Positions 8,589-16,817 of a stretch of 64,000 nt of DNA are shown piece after piece. The DNA comes from Clostridiales bacterium (GTDB lineage Bacteria > Bacillota > Clostridia > Christensenellales > CAG-138), in the NCBI GenBank assembly GCA_019416935.1, contig DXWI01000006.1, positions 1 through 64,000 of the forward strand, read 5' to 3'. The position numbers were made by a program, and so were the translations under genes. The notes below the pieces were generated by a model. The model was not told the origin of the DNA and ran no database searches. It saw nothing but the letters and a program-made list of their open reading frames with translations. The stretch's first letter is position 1. The number at the start of each line of letters is the position of its first letter.

Positions 8589-10523
8589 TCAGGATGCTTT
8601 GTCCGTTAAGCGGACATGCCTGGTGTTATAGCCAAGCGGCTTAAACATGGTGCCGCCGGTCTCATAGAATTTTCCGTAGAATTCCACATACTGCAATCTT
8701 GCGCAGTGGACGAACGCGCCCAGCGTGTTGATCGCGAGGTTAAACAAGTGCAGCGCGATCAGCAGCGCCACGGCAATCAGGATGCCCAAGATCTTCAGAA
8801 TGATATTCGGCGATCCGGTCAGCATGGAGCAGAGGTCATTGAACACCGAGGCGATAACGCCGGTTGCAATACCGAGCGCAAACAGACGTGCATAGGACAG
8901 AATATCGGAGAGATAGCTGGTGACCTGATACAGTTCACCAAGACCGGAAACCGTCCGCGAAAGCACGTTCTTTTTGGCGCGTCCCTTGAACAGCAGGATC
9001 ATTGCCGCACCGGCTATGACCATGACCAGTCCGATCGTTCCGATCACAGCGGGCAATCCGGCTGCTACCATCGGTACCGCAAACAAGATAAACCCGACGA
9101 TGATCAGGATCCAAGAGAGGTTATCAAAGATCGCCGTCTGCCAATCGCCCTTTGTAAACGACATTTTGATCTTCAGACCGAGGCCGCACAGGATGTGCAG
9201 GACGCCCAATCCGAAGCAGAGAACCAGCATCATGATCGGATCCGTCATGGGGTCGACCAGAATCGGGAACAGGTTTGGCGTGCCGAGAAGGGTGTCGAAG
9301 TCGAGCCCGAAGAAAGTACCCGTCAAAACGCCCCAGACGATTGTGGAAATACCGCCCCAGAACAGCACTCGAGCAATGCCGCCGGACATGCCGCTCGGCT
9401 TCTTAAGCCTACAATACAGCCAGCATCCGATCGTCAGCAGGATGCCGTACCCCGTGTCGCTAAGCATCAATCCAAACAGCAGTACATACCAAGGCGCCAT
9501 ATAGGGCGTTGCATCGAGTCCGTACGGATCGGGTCTTGAATAGAGATTCGTGACCTCCTCAAACGGTTGTACAAAGCTGTTGTTACGCACGACCGAGGGC
9601 GGAACCTCGTCTTCGTTCGGATCGCGCACCGCAAAGTAGCAGGCGTCTGTGACGCTGTTTACGGCTTTTTCCACATCGGCAACGCGATCCTCCGGTACCC
9701 AGCCCTCCAGTTCAAACGTGGAGGTGGTTTGAGCAACGGAGGCAATTGCGGCCAAACGATCCCGTTCGATAACAGCGGCATCGTATGCGCCGGCAATCGC
9801 ATCCTGATAGACGCCCTTTGCCGAAAGCTGCTCTACAAGACGATCCAGTTCCTTCTGCAGATCGGCGTTCTCCTTCTGCAGGCGGTCAATCGCCTGACGG
9901 GGTGTGCCGGGGAGCTTCGGGAATGCAAAATCTGTCCAGTTCAGAGATTTGAGAAAATTGCCGATGGACTTTGCGTCTGCGGCCGCACACGCAACCATGA
10001 TCGGTCGGATGGCGCCATCGTTATACAGTTGATACTCGATCGCATCCGCCTGCTCCTCCAGCCGCGGCAAATCTGCTTCCGCAAGCATGCCCGGGAAATA
10101 CCGAATTGCCTTTGACTTTCTATAGTCCTGCATATCGGCCGGAAAATCGATCCAAGGCAGAAGCGATTCGATGGCGGACGCATTCTTCTCCATTTCGGAA
10201 TGCATTCTCGACAGCTCCCGCTGGTACTGCTCCAATTCCGCGCTATGTTGCAGGGCCTCGGGCAGCTCACCTGTGATTTGCGGCAGCGTTGCCTCCGGCT
10301 TCGGCGTCAGGAGCCCCCTCTTCGCGCCATAGGGCTTAAGGATCTTCAGCGCTTCGGCAAGCCGCTGGACGCGATCATCTGCGGCACTGAGCTGCTCCGC
10401 ATCAAACGACGCGTTCTCGTTTCGAAGAACTTCCACGGCGCCGAGCGGCTGCAACGCCTGCAAAATTGCCTGCTCATCCGCTTTGTGTGCGACCAATGTC
10501 AGTCGCTTCATTTGTACAATCAT
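8589..10523 (-). CDS. ntpI: V-type ATPase subunit I/a (membrane stator)
   Basis: At 644 aa this is the membrane stator. The N-terminal half (to about residue 330) is soluble with long coiled coils and joins the peripheral stalks. The C-terminal half holds about seven or eight transmembrane segments forming the ion half-channels, including the conserved YARLFALGIATGVIASVFN helix with the essential arginine, then FVHCARLQYVEFYGKFYETGG. The start overlaps the ntpF end by 4 bases (ATGA). Length and topology are standard. Confidence 0.95.
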   Translation of the reverse strand: MIVQMKRLTLVAHKADEQAILQALQPLGAVEVLRNENASFDAEQLSAADDRVQRLAEALKILKPYGAKRGLLTPKPEATLPQITGELPEALQHSAELEQYQRELSRMHSEMEKNASAIESLLPWIDFPADMQDYRKSKAIRYFPGMLAEADLPRLEEQADAIEYQLYNDGAIRPIMVACAAADAKSIGNFLKSLNWTDFAFPKLPGTPRQAIDRLQKENADLQKELDRLVEQLSAKGVYQDAIAGAYDAAVIERDRLAAIASVAQTTSTFELEGWVPEDRVADVEKAVNSVTDACYFAVRDPNEDEVPPSVVRNNSFVQPFEEVTNLYSRPDPYGLDATPYMAPWYVLLFGLMLSDTGYGILLTIGCWLYCRLKKPSGMSGGIARVLFWGGISTIVWGVLTGTFFGLDFDTLLGTPNLFPILVDPMTDPIMMLVLCFGLGVLHILCGLGLKIKMSFTKGDWQTAIFDNLSWILIIVGFILFAVPMVAAGLPAVIGTIGLVMVIAGAAMILLFKGRAKKNVLSRTVSGLGELYQVTSYLSDILSYARLFALGIATGVIASVFNDLCSMLTGSPNIILKILGILIAVALLIALHLFNLAINTLGAFVHCARLQYVEFYGKFYETGGTMFKPLGYNTRHVRLTDKAS

Positions 10524-10834
10524 GCGATCTCCTGCACCTTCTGCATCAGATAATTGATTGCCTCATCGACCCGATGCTGCGCGTTTGCACATTGCGCGTC
10601 TGCCGCTGTCAGCAGCTCCTGCTGAATGGCCTGCGCCAGTTCCTTGCCATCCTCCTCGGCCTTTTCGAGAGCGGCACGCGTTTTTTCCCGCTCCTGATCG
10701 GCAAGACGAACGGCCTCTTGTTCCGCATCGGCACGCGCTTTTTGAATCAGCTCGCGCGATTCGGCCGCTGCGCTCTGGCGAATGGCTTCCGCCTCTGTTT
10801 CTGCGTGTGCGATTTCTTCAATGATCGAACGCAT
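10520..10834 (-). CDS. ntpF: V/A-type ATPase subunit H/G (peripheral stalk coiled coil)
   Basis: A 104-aa, charged, single long helix with heptad character across nearly all of its length, matching the short stalk protein (AhaH/NtpF) that pairs with subunit E. It is first in the operon, preceded by a strong AGGAGGTGCC ribosome-binding site. Overlap with ntpI by four bases implies coupling. The family is defined more by shape and position than by residues. Confidence 0.82.
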   Translation of the reverse strand: MRSIIEEIAHAETEAEAIRQSAAAESRELIQKARADAEQEAVRLADQEREKTRAALEKAEEDGKELAQAIQQELLTAADAQCANAQHRVDEAINYLMQKVQEIA

Positions 10835-10930
10835 TTGGCACCTCCTACAATAGAATTGAATGTCTCAGTAAAAGTCACGAAAACCGTATTGATATAAAAA
10901 TATGAATTTGTTTAAGAATATAAACCTCCC

Positions 10931-10958
10931 GCGGCGATATGTGCATCACCGCAGGAAG
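10931..10958 (-). terminator. Stem-loop downstream of upp
   Basis: On the minus strand CCTGCGGTGAT and ATCGCCGCGGG pair over 11 bases with G-U wobbles. The downstream AGGTTTATATTC is only moderately U-rich. It separates the upp operon from the ATPase operon, so it is probably a weak terminator. Confidence 0.5.
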
Positions 10959-10986
10959 GGCTCTAGTGTTTCGTTACAAAAGAAGT

Positions 10987-11616
10987 TTACTTGGTACCGA
11001 AAAGACGATCGCCCGCGTCACCAAGACCGGGGACAATATAACCGTGGTCGTTCAGACGTTCATCGATGTTTCCAACGTAAATATCTACGTCGGGATGTGC
11101 TTTCTGCATGGCCTCAATGCCTTCCGGCGCAGAAATCAGACAAACAAGGCGGATGCTCTTTGCTTTCGCTTCCTTCACAATGCGGCAGGCTTCGATCGCA
11201 GAATTGCCGGTTGCAAGCATGGGGTCTACAATGATAACATCTCTCTCTTCCACATCCGGGGGAAGCTTGCAGTAATAACCGGTTGGCATCAGCGTGTCCG
11301 GATTGCGGTAAAGTCCAATATGACCAATCTTTGCATTGGGGAGCAAGCTCATCATGCCGTCCGCCATGCCGAGGCCAGCGCGAAGAATCGGCACAACCGC
11401 CAACTTTTCATTCTCAAGAACCTTGACCTTCGCAGGACATACCGGCGTATTGACTTCTACTTCGCGAAGTTTCAGATTCCGCGTGACTTCATAGCCCATC
11501 AGCATCGCCAGTTCGGCAACCAGCTCGCGGAATGCCTTCGTTCCCGTCTGTTCATCCCGCAACAGGGACAGCTTGTGTTGCACAAGGGGATGATTGATTA
11601 CTGTAACGTTCGACAT
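10987..11616 (-). CDS. upp: Uracil phosphoribosyltransferase
   Basis: This 209-aa cytoplasmic salvage enzyme converts uracil and PRPP to UMP. It has the family start [19 protein letters not shown], the PRPP-binding loop [13 protein letters not shown], and the uracil-binding [13 protein letters not shown] near the C-terminus. Length is typical. It is the last gene of the DUF1385-prmC-prfA-tsaC-rpiB-upp operon, 12 bases after rpiB, with AAAGGAGG before the ATG. Confidence 0.97.
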   Translation of the reverse strand: MSNVTVINHPLVQHKLSLLRDEQTGTKAFRELVAELAMLMGYEVTRNLKLREVEVNTPVCPAKVKVLENEKLAVVPILRAGLGMADGMMSLLPNAKIGHIGLYRNPDTLMPTGYYCKLPPDVEERDVIIVDPMLATGNSAIEACRIVKEAKAKSIRLVCLISAPEGIEAMQKAHPDVDIYVGNIDERLNDHGYIVPGLGDAGDRLFGTK

Positions 11617-11628
11617 AACGAACCTCCT

Positions 11629-12099
11629 TTATCTGTTCTCAAACTCAGTAATCTTCTGTACACGGCGCCGGTGGCGTTCGTTTTCAGGAAGCGCTCCGTC
11701 AAAACCCGTATGCAACCAGATCTGTATAATCTCTCTCGTTTTTTCAAAAGTCAACAGCTTTGCACTGAGCGCAAGGATATTTGCATCATTATGGCGGCGG
11801 GTCATTTCCGCAGAATAGGGGTCGCTGCAAAGGGAGCAGCGAATGCCTTTGACCTTGTTTGCCGCGATGGACATCCCGATACCCGTTGTGCAGATGAGAA
11901 TGCCGCGCTCAAAACGGCCCTCCGCAACCGCCTCGGAAAGCGGGAACGCAACGTCGGGATAATCCATACTGGAGCGATCAAAACAACCGAAATCGCTTAC
12001 TTCATATTCCATCGACTTCAGCCAAGCGGAAATCTCTTCCTTACGGTCATAACCGCCGTGATCACAGCCAATTGCAATTCTGTTGATCTGGTTTTCCAT
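11629..12099 (-). CDS. rpiB: Ribose-5-phosphate isomerase B
   Basis: About 156 aa of the RpiB/LacAB family, interconverting ribose-5-phosphate and ribulose-5-phosphate. It has the diagnostic IAIGCDHGGYDRKEEI start, ICTTGIGMSIAANKVKGIRC (catalytic cysteine region) and RRHNDANILALSA. The frame extends to a TTG at 12126 overlapping tsaC, but ATG 12099 gives the normal family N-terminus. The pair rpiB-upp behind tsaC is a common Firmicutes order. Confidence 0.95.
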   Translation of the reverse strand: MENQINRIAIGCDHGGYDRKEEISAWLKSMEYEVSDFGCFDRSSMDYPDVAFPLSEAVAEGRFERGILICTTGIGMSIAANKVKGIRCSLCSDPYSAEMTRRHNDANILALSAKLLTFEKTREIIQIWLHTGFDGALPENERHRRRVQKITEFENR

Positions 12100-12115
12100 G
12101 CTTACCGACGCTCCG

Positions 12116-13156
12116 TTATACAACAATAATGCGAAATCCTGCTGCGCGCAGCAGACGGTTCATATAGGCCATGCCCGCATTCTCTGCCGGGATTCCTTCC
12201 GCTAAGATGCAGTCCGCATGATTGTCCATCTCCCTCAGAGAGGCAAACAACGATGCGCAAAGCGTCTCCGGATGATTTCTATCCCCAAGTATAACACACT
12301 TTTTTTCAAGATAAAAGTCTTTTGTTTGCTCTGTAGCCGCAATTTCACATTTTTTTCCCTGCAATTCCAGTGTGGAATAGAGCGCAGAGATTTTTTTTGC
12401 CGCATTTTCAGGATCGCCGCTTACAACGATCACCTCGGCGTTCGGGGCATAATGCTTATACTTCATGCCGGGAGAAGCGGCAACCTCCCCCTTTTTCAGC
12501 GGTGCCAACACGCTGGGTGCCACATGCACCTCGCCCGCCACGGCCGCAAGCATCTCGCGGGTAATCGCTCCGGGCCGCAGAATCGTAGGCTCGCCGACAA
12601 GCGAAAGCACGGTGGACTCTACACCGTACCGGCAGGCGCCGCCGTCAAGAATCAGAGGAACGCGGCCATTCATATCATGAAGCACATGCGCCGCGCTGGT
12701 GGGGCTCGGCTTTCCGGACAGATTCGCCGACGGCGCGGCAATCGGTACACCGGCCTTCTCTATCAGCAGCTGTGCGGTTCGGTTTGCCGGCAGGCGAACC
12801 GCCACCGTATCCAAACCGCCCGTCACCTCGTCCGGCACCCTGTCGCTTCTCTGGGCGATCAGCGTCAGCGGGCCCGGCCAAAATGTATCCATCAGCCGGT
12901 ATGCCATATCGGGAACCCTGCTCCAAAGGGAGCGGACCTGCTCTTTTTGGGAGATGTGCAGGATGGACGGATTATCCGTAGGCCTGCCCTTTGCCGTATA
13001 GATCGCCCGCACCGCTTCGGGGTTGAAGCCGTTTGCGCCAAGACCGTAGACCGTCTCGGTGGGGAACGCAACCAGACCGCCCTCTGAAATGATCTGAGCG
13101 CCGCGGGCTGCCCCCAATTCCGGATCGAATATGGTTGAGATAACCTCCGTATTCAT
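12116..13156 (-). CDS. tsaC: Threonylcarbamoyl-AMP synthase (Sua5/YwlC type)
   Basis: This 346-aa protein makes L-threonylcarbamoyladenylate for the t6A37 tRNA modification. Residues about 15-200 form the YrdC-like domain, with GGLVAFPTETVYGLGANGFN and SANLSGKPSPTSAAHVL. A linker leads to the C-terminal Sua5 domain (about 210-346, starting after SPGMKYKHYAPNAEV). The presence of that second domain marks the long Sua5/YwlC form. It lies 7 bases after prfA with a GAGGGG ribosome-binding site. Confidence 0.95.
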   Translation of the reverse strand: MNTEVISTIFDPELGAARGAQIISEGGLVAFPTETVYGLGANGFNPEAVRAIYTAKGRPTDNPSILHISQKEQVRSLWSRVPDMAYRLMDTFWPGPLTLIAQRSDRVPDEVTGGLDTVAVRLPANRTAQLLIEKAGVPIAAPSANLSGKPSPTSAAHVLHDMNGRVPLILDGGACRYGVESTVLSLVGEPTILRPGAITREMLAAVAGEVHVAPSVLAPLKKGEVAASPGMKYKHYAPNAEVIVVSGDPENAAKKISALYSTLELQGKKCEIAATEQTKDFYLEKKCVILGDRNHPETLCASLFASLREMDNHADCILAEGIPAENAGMAYMNRLLRAAGFRIIVV

Positions 13157-13163
13157 TGCTGCG

Positions 13164-14237
13164 TTACCCCTCTTTGCTCGCCAACTGCTTTGCGCGCTCC
13201 GCCACGATCAACGCATCGATCAATTCATCCATATCTCCATCCAAAAACTGCTCCAGCTTATAAAGCGTCAGTCCGATGCGGTGATCGGTCACGCGACCCT
13301 GCGGAAAATTGTAGGTGCGTATGCGCTCGCTCCGATCGCCGGAGCCAATCTGATTCCGCCGTTCGGAGGCCAGCGCCGCATCCTGTTGTGACTGATAGTA
13401 GTCAAAAAGGCGGCTCTTGAGCACGCGCATGGCCTGCTCCTTATTTTTTAACTGCGATTTCTCGTCCTGACACTGCACGACGATTCCGGTCGGCAAATGC
13501 GTAATGCGAATTGCGGATTCCGTTTTATTGACATGCTGACCGCCCGCGCCGCTCGACCGATAGGTATCGATGCGCAAATCGGCATCCCGCAATTCAATCT
13601 GAACGTCATCCACCTCCGGCAGCACCGCAACCGTCGCAGCGCTGGTATGGATCCTTCCCTGCGATTCCGTCTCCGGCACGCGCTGCACGCGGTGCACGCC
13701 GCTCTCATACTTGAGGCGGCTATAGGCGCCGCGGCGGCCGCCAAGGGAAAGAACGATTTCCTTTACACCGCCCATATCCGTCATATTGGACGAAAGATAT
13801 TCCACCCGATAGCCGTTTCGTTCCGCATAGCGCAGATACATCCGCAGCAAATCAGCGCCAAAGAGCGAGGCCTCGTCTCCGCCGGTGCCGGCGCGGATTT
13901 CGAGGATGACGTCGCGATCGTCATTCGGGTCCTTGGGCAGCAGCAGCGTATGCAGCGCCTCCTCCTGCTTGGCCGCGAGCGCTTCCTGCTCGCTTAGCTC
14001 CGCATGTACCAGTTCTTTCATCTCTGCATCGAGGTGCTCATTCAGCATGGCGCGGCACTCGGCAATGGTGTCCAGCGTTTTTTCATAGTCGTGCGCTGCC
14101 GCAGCCAACGCCTCCAAGGAAGCGTGTTCCTTGACCATCGCGCGCCAAGACCCCATATCCTCCATGGCGTCGGGAGCGGCAATCTGCTGCGAAAGCTGTT
14201 CATATCGCTCGCAAATGGTTCTGAGCTTTTCCAGCAT
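13164..14237 (-). CDS. prfA: Peptide chain release factor 1
   Basis: RF1, 357 aa, terminates translation at UAA and UAG. The GGQ catalytic motif is in [20 protein letters not shown]. The stop-codon recognition loop appears in the [18 protein letters not shown] segment, with the RF1-type anticodon tripeptide region just before. N-terminal helical domain and C-terminal [20 protein letters not shown] are intact. Its modifying enzyme PrmC is encoded immediately upstream in the same operon. Confidence 0.97.
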   Translation of the reverse strand: MLEKLRTICERYEQLSQQIAAPDAMEDMGSWRAMVKEHASLEALAAAAHDYEKTLDTIAECRAMLNEHLDAEMKELVHAELSEQEALAAKQEEALHTLLLPKDPNDDRDVILEIRAGTGGDEASLFGADLLRMYLRYAERNGYRVEYLSSNMTDMGGVKEIVLSLGGRRGAYSRLKYESGVHRVQRVPETESQGRIHTSAATVAVLPEVDDVQIELRDADLRIDTYRSSGAGGQHVNKTESAIRITHLPTGIVVQCQDEKSQLKNKEQAMRVLKSRLFDYYQSQQDAALASERRNQIGSGDRSERIRTYNFPQGRVTDHRIGLTLYKLEQFLDGDMDELIDALIVAERAKQLASKEG

Positions 14238-14243
14238 AAAAGC

Positions 14244-15089
14244 CTACCGTTTATCCTTCCAATCAGAATTCGTGTTTTCAATCTGCAGCGCACGCGGCCT
14301 CGCTGCGTAATCATACAAAAGTTCAGCATTGTCGAACATGGCGGAAACCGCAGCCGCCTGCTCAAAGCCGATTTCCAGCAGCAGCACGCCATCCTTCTTC
14401 AAGTGCGCTTTATAGTCGGCCGCAATACGCCGATAAAATACCAGTCCGTCCTCCCCGCCGTCAAGTGCAAGTCGCGGTTCAAATGCAACCTCCGGCTGCA
14501 AGTGCTTCAGCTCCATCGCCGTCAAGTACGGCGGATTGGATACGATCAGATCAAACCGTTCCTTATCATCGAGCGGGGCAAACAGATCTCCGCGGCGAAC
14601 GTCCAGATGGACAGCATTTTGCACCGCGTTTTCCTCTGTTAAAGCGCAGCAGTCCGAATGAATGTCCACAGAAACGACCTTCGCACCCGTCAAGCGGGCA
14701 ACAGAGACACCAATACAGCCGGAGCCGGCGCAAACGTCGAGCACCTCGCGATAATCGCGCGCACGAACAAGACGAACCGCCCGCTCCGCCACGATTTCCG
14801 TATCGGCGCGCGGAATCAATACGCCCGGCCGAACCTTCATCGGCAGACCCATGAACGCCCACTCACCCAATATGTATTGAAGCGGTTCTCCGAGCCTGCG
14901 GCGCTGCAGCATCCGCTCGAGGGGATCGGACAAGGCGCTCGGCCATGGTCTGCCGCGCAAGGATGCCAGTACCGGCACAGTCGCATTCAAAAGATGAGCC
15001 ACCATCAGCCGTGCTTCAAACGGCGCATCCTCCGGATCGATGACACGAAGGGATTGCGTTGCTTCACGGAGAACCGACCCGATTGTCAT
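14244..15089 (-). CDS. prmC: Release factor glutamine N5-methyltransferase
   Basis: The 281-aa SAM-dependent enzyme methylates the glutamine of the GGQ motif in release factors. It has an N-terminal helical domain (about 1-85), the SAM-binding motif VLDVCAGSGCIGVSVA, and the signature SNPPYLT that binds the glutamine side chain. Its start codon overlaps the DUF1385 gene stop by four bases. Adjacent prfA supplies its substrate. Confidence 0.96.
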   Translation of the reverse strand: MTIGSVLREATQSLRVIDPEDAPFEARLMVAHLLNATVPVLASLRGRPWPSALSDPLERMLQRRRLGEPLQYILGEWAFMGLPMKVRPGVLIPRADTEIVAERAVRLVRARDYREVLDVCAGSGCIGVSVARLTGAKVVSVDIHSDCCALTEENAVQNAVHLDVRRGDLFAPLDDKERFDLIVSNPPYLTAMELKHLQPEVAFEPRLALDGGEDGLVFYRRIAADYKAHLKKDGVLLLEIGFEQAAAVSAMFDNAELLYDYAARPRALQIENTNSDWKDKR

Positions 15090-16087
15090 GGCTTTGGCTC
15101 AGAAACAGTATCCGCAGCAGCGGCGGATGCTTCCGAGCTTTCCGGCGCCGTCTCAGCGGCCGCCTTCGCCGTCGTGGGGTCCATCGCCAGGTGGAAGGCC
15201 GCAAGCGCTACCTCCAGCATCTTCAGATCCGGTTCGCGCGTTGTCAGGTATTGCAGTCCCAAACCGGGCGCACGCACAATTTTTGCGATGATACCATCGC
15301 TTGCGGCGGCCAGCTTCAAGACCTCATAGGAAAGTCCGGCAACCAGCGGCAAAAAAATCAGCCTTGTAGCAAAGCGCAGAAAGAAATTCTCGCTGTACGG
15401 CAGCGCAGCAAAGAACAGGATGGAAACTGCCATCACGAGAAACAAATAATTGGTTCCGCATCTTGGATGCAGACGCGTAAAGCGCATGGCGCTCTCGGGC
15501 GTCAACTCCGCTTCATGCTCATAACAGGAGATCACCTTGTGCTCCGCACCGTGATACATGAAAAGGCGGCGGATATCCTTCATACAGGAGATGCTTACAA
15601 GATACAGCAGAAAGATCAAAAGCCGGATGCCGCCCTCGGTAAGACTTTTCCAAATGGTACGCGCAGCATCCTTCCACGGGATGAGCTGTGTCAAAAATGT
15701 GGGCAGAAAAAAGAACAGTCCGATTGCAAGAAACACCGCCAAAACTACGGCAACGGCCATCGTGATATCCATTGCGGATTTTCCCAGTTTAGCGGCAAGC
15801 CACTTTTCAAATTTGGATGGCTCCTCCTCTTCCAAATCTTCGCCAAACAGCTCGGCCGAATGCATGGTTACGCGCATACCGACCACCAGCGATTCGATGA
15901 ATGCCACCACGCCGCGAATGACCGGAAAGCCGAGAAGCGTCCCCTTCTTTGCCTTGGTTGGCTGCTCCGAATACTCCGTAATGATGCTGCCATCGCTTTT
16001 CCGGACAGCGAGCGCCACGCCCCCCGCCGGATTGCGCATCATGACACCCTCCAGGACTGCCTGACCGCCAACTGCGCATCTCTTCAA
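15086..16087 (-). CDS. DUF1385 membrane protein (YqhQ family)
   Basis: This 333-aa protein matches the DUF1385/YqhQ family, with the conserved GGQAVLEGVMMRNP start, YHGAEHKVISCYEHEAELT and HPRCGTNYLFLVM. Four or five transmembrane segments lie between about residues 110 and 260, and the C-terminus is acidic and Ala/Glu-rich. Its biochemical function is not established to my knowledge. Position before prmC-prfA is common in Firmicutes. The start appears to be TTG at 16087, 12 bases from AAGGAG, because no in-frame ATG precedes the conserved N-terminus. It is first in the operon behind the promoter at 16120-16148. Confidence 0.88.
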   Translation of the reverse strand: MKRCAVGGQAVLEGVMMRNPAGGVALAVRKSDGSIITEYSEQPTKAKKGTLLGFPVIRGVVAFIESLVVGMRVTMHSAELFGEDLEEEEPSKFEKWLAAKLGKSAMDITMAVAVVLAVFLAIGLFFFLPTFLTQLIPWKDAARTIWKSLTEGGIRLLIFLLYLVSISCMKDIRRLFMYHGAEHKVISCYEHEAELTPESAMRFTRLHPRCGTNYLFLVMAVSILFFAALPYSENFFLRFATRLIFLPLVAGLSYEVLKLAAASDGIIAKIVRAPGLGLQYLTTREPDLKMLEVALAAFHLAMDPTTAKAAAETAPESSEASAAAADTVSEPKP

Positions 16088-16119
16088 TTCGTCATACGCT
16101 CCTTCTTCAGTGTTTTATT

Positions 16120-16148
16120 ATTATAGCATGCATGAACCGGACGGGCAA
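16120..16148 (-). promoter_or_regulatory. Promoter of the DUF1385-prmC-prfA-tsaC-rpiB-upp operon
   Basis: On the minus strand TTGCCC (16143-16148), a 17-base spacer and a perfect TATAAT (16120-16125). The predicted start is about 25 bases before the TTG start codon. Confidence 0.7.
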
Positions 16149-16218
16149 TATGGGTTCTTGCAGCGACTTGTGTGCGGGCTTGCGCCGTCTGTAGATACCA
16201 TTAACACCCAAAACAAGC

Positions 16219-16250
16219 GCAGCGGGCACGGTAAACCGGCCCGCTGCTTT
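16219..16250 (-). terminator. Hairpin downstream of mscL
   Basis: GCAGCGGGC (16219-16227) pairs with GCCCGCTGC (16239-16247). The plus-strand side ends in T5, the minus-strand side in GCTTGTTTTGG. Since the only adjoining gene end is mscL on the minus strand, I read it as the mscL terminator. Confidence 0.6.
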
Positions 16251-16277
16251 TTACCAATACAGCCAACGGTGTGACTC

Positions 16278-16739
16278 TTACTCCACTTCATCCAACCGGG
16301 AGGTGCAGTGCGGGCAGCGGGTTGCGTCGTCCGCGATTTCCGTTCTGCAGAACGGGCAAAGTCTCGGTTCTTTGGCGGGTTCCGCGGCGGGTACTTCCTT
16401 GGCAGGCCGTTTCAGCTTGTTGAGCACCTTAAGCAGGAAGAAAATGCAGGCGGCAATCAACAAAAAGTCGATGACGACGGAAACAAAGTTACCGTACGCG
16501 AGTGTTGCAAAGCCTGCTGCTTGTGCGTCTGCGGCTGTAGCAAACTGCGTGCCGTCCCCATTCATCACCCAGAACAGGTTCTCAAAGTTCACCCCGCCAA
16601 CCAGCAGGCCGATCACCGGCATGAACAGATCGTTTACCAATGAGGTCACAATCTTGCCAAACGCGCCGGCAATCATAACGCCGACGGCCATATCCATCAC
16701 ATTTCCCTTAAACGCGAACGCCTTAAACTCTTTCCACAT
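16278..16739 (-). CDS. mscL: Large-conductance mechanosensitive channel with C-terminal zinc ribbon
   Basis: About 153 aa. The N-terminal part is MscL: WKEFKAFAFKGNVMDMAVGV with the glycine-rich pore helix TM1, a periplasm-like loop (about 50-85) and TM2 (about 87-105). The channel relieves osmotic downshock. After the second helix a short linker leads to CPFC-x10-CPHC (cysteines at 128, 131, 142, 145), a rubredoxin-like zinc ribbon in the cytoplasm that ordinary MscL lacks. I start at ATG 16739, seven bases after GGGGGT; an upstream ATG at 16757 is less likely. Gene appears monocistronic. Confidence 0.93.
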   Translation of the reverse strand: MWKEFKAFAFKGNVMDMAVGVMIAGAFGKIVTSLVNDLFMPVIGLLVGGVNFENLFWVMNGDGTQFATAADAQAAGFATLAYGNFVSVVIDFLLIAACIFFLLKVLNKLKRPAKEVPAAEPAKEPRLCPFCRTEIADDATRCPHCTSRLDEVE

Positions 16740-16817
16740 GGCATTTACCCCCATCATAAATTCTTTTCGCCTATTTTAACACATTTTCTGCTCAACCGCA
16801 ACGGGGGCGCAAGCAGA

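Noticed and set aside
10939..12129. Plus-strand 396-codon frame opposite upp and rpiB
   Set aside because: Antisense shadow; composition is atypical and both minus-strand genes are certain.
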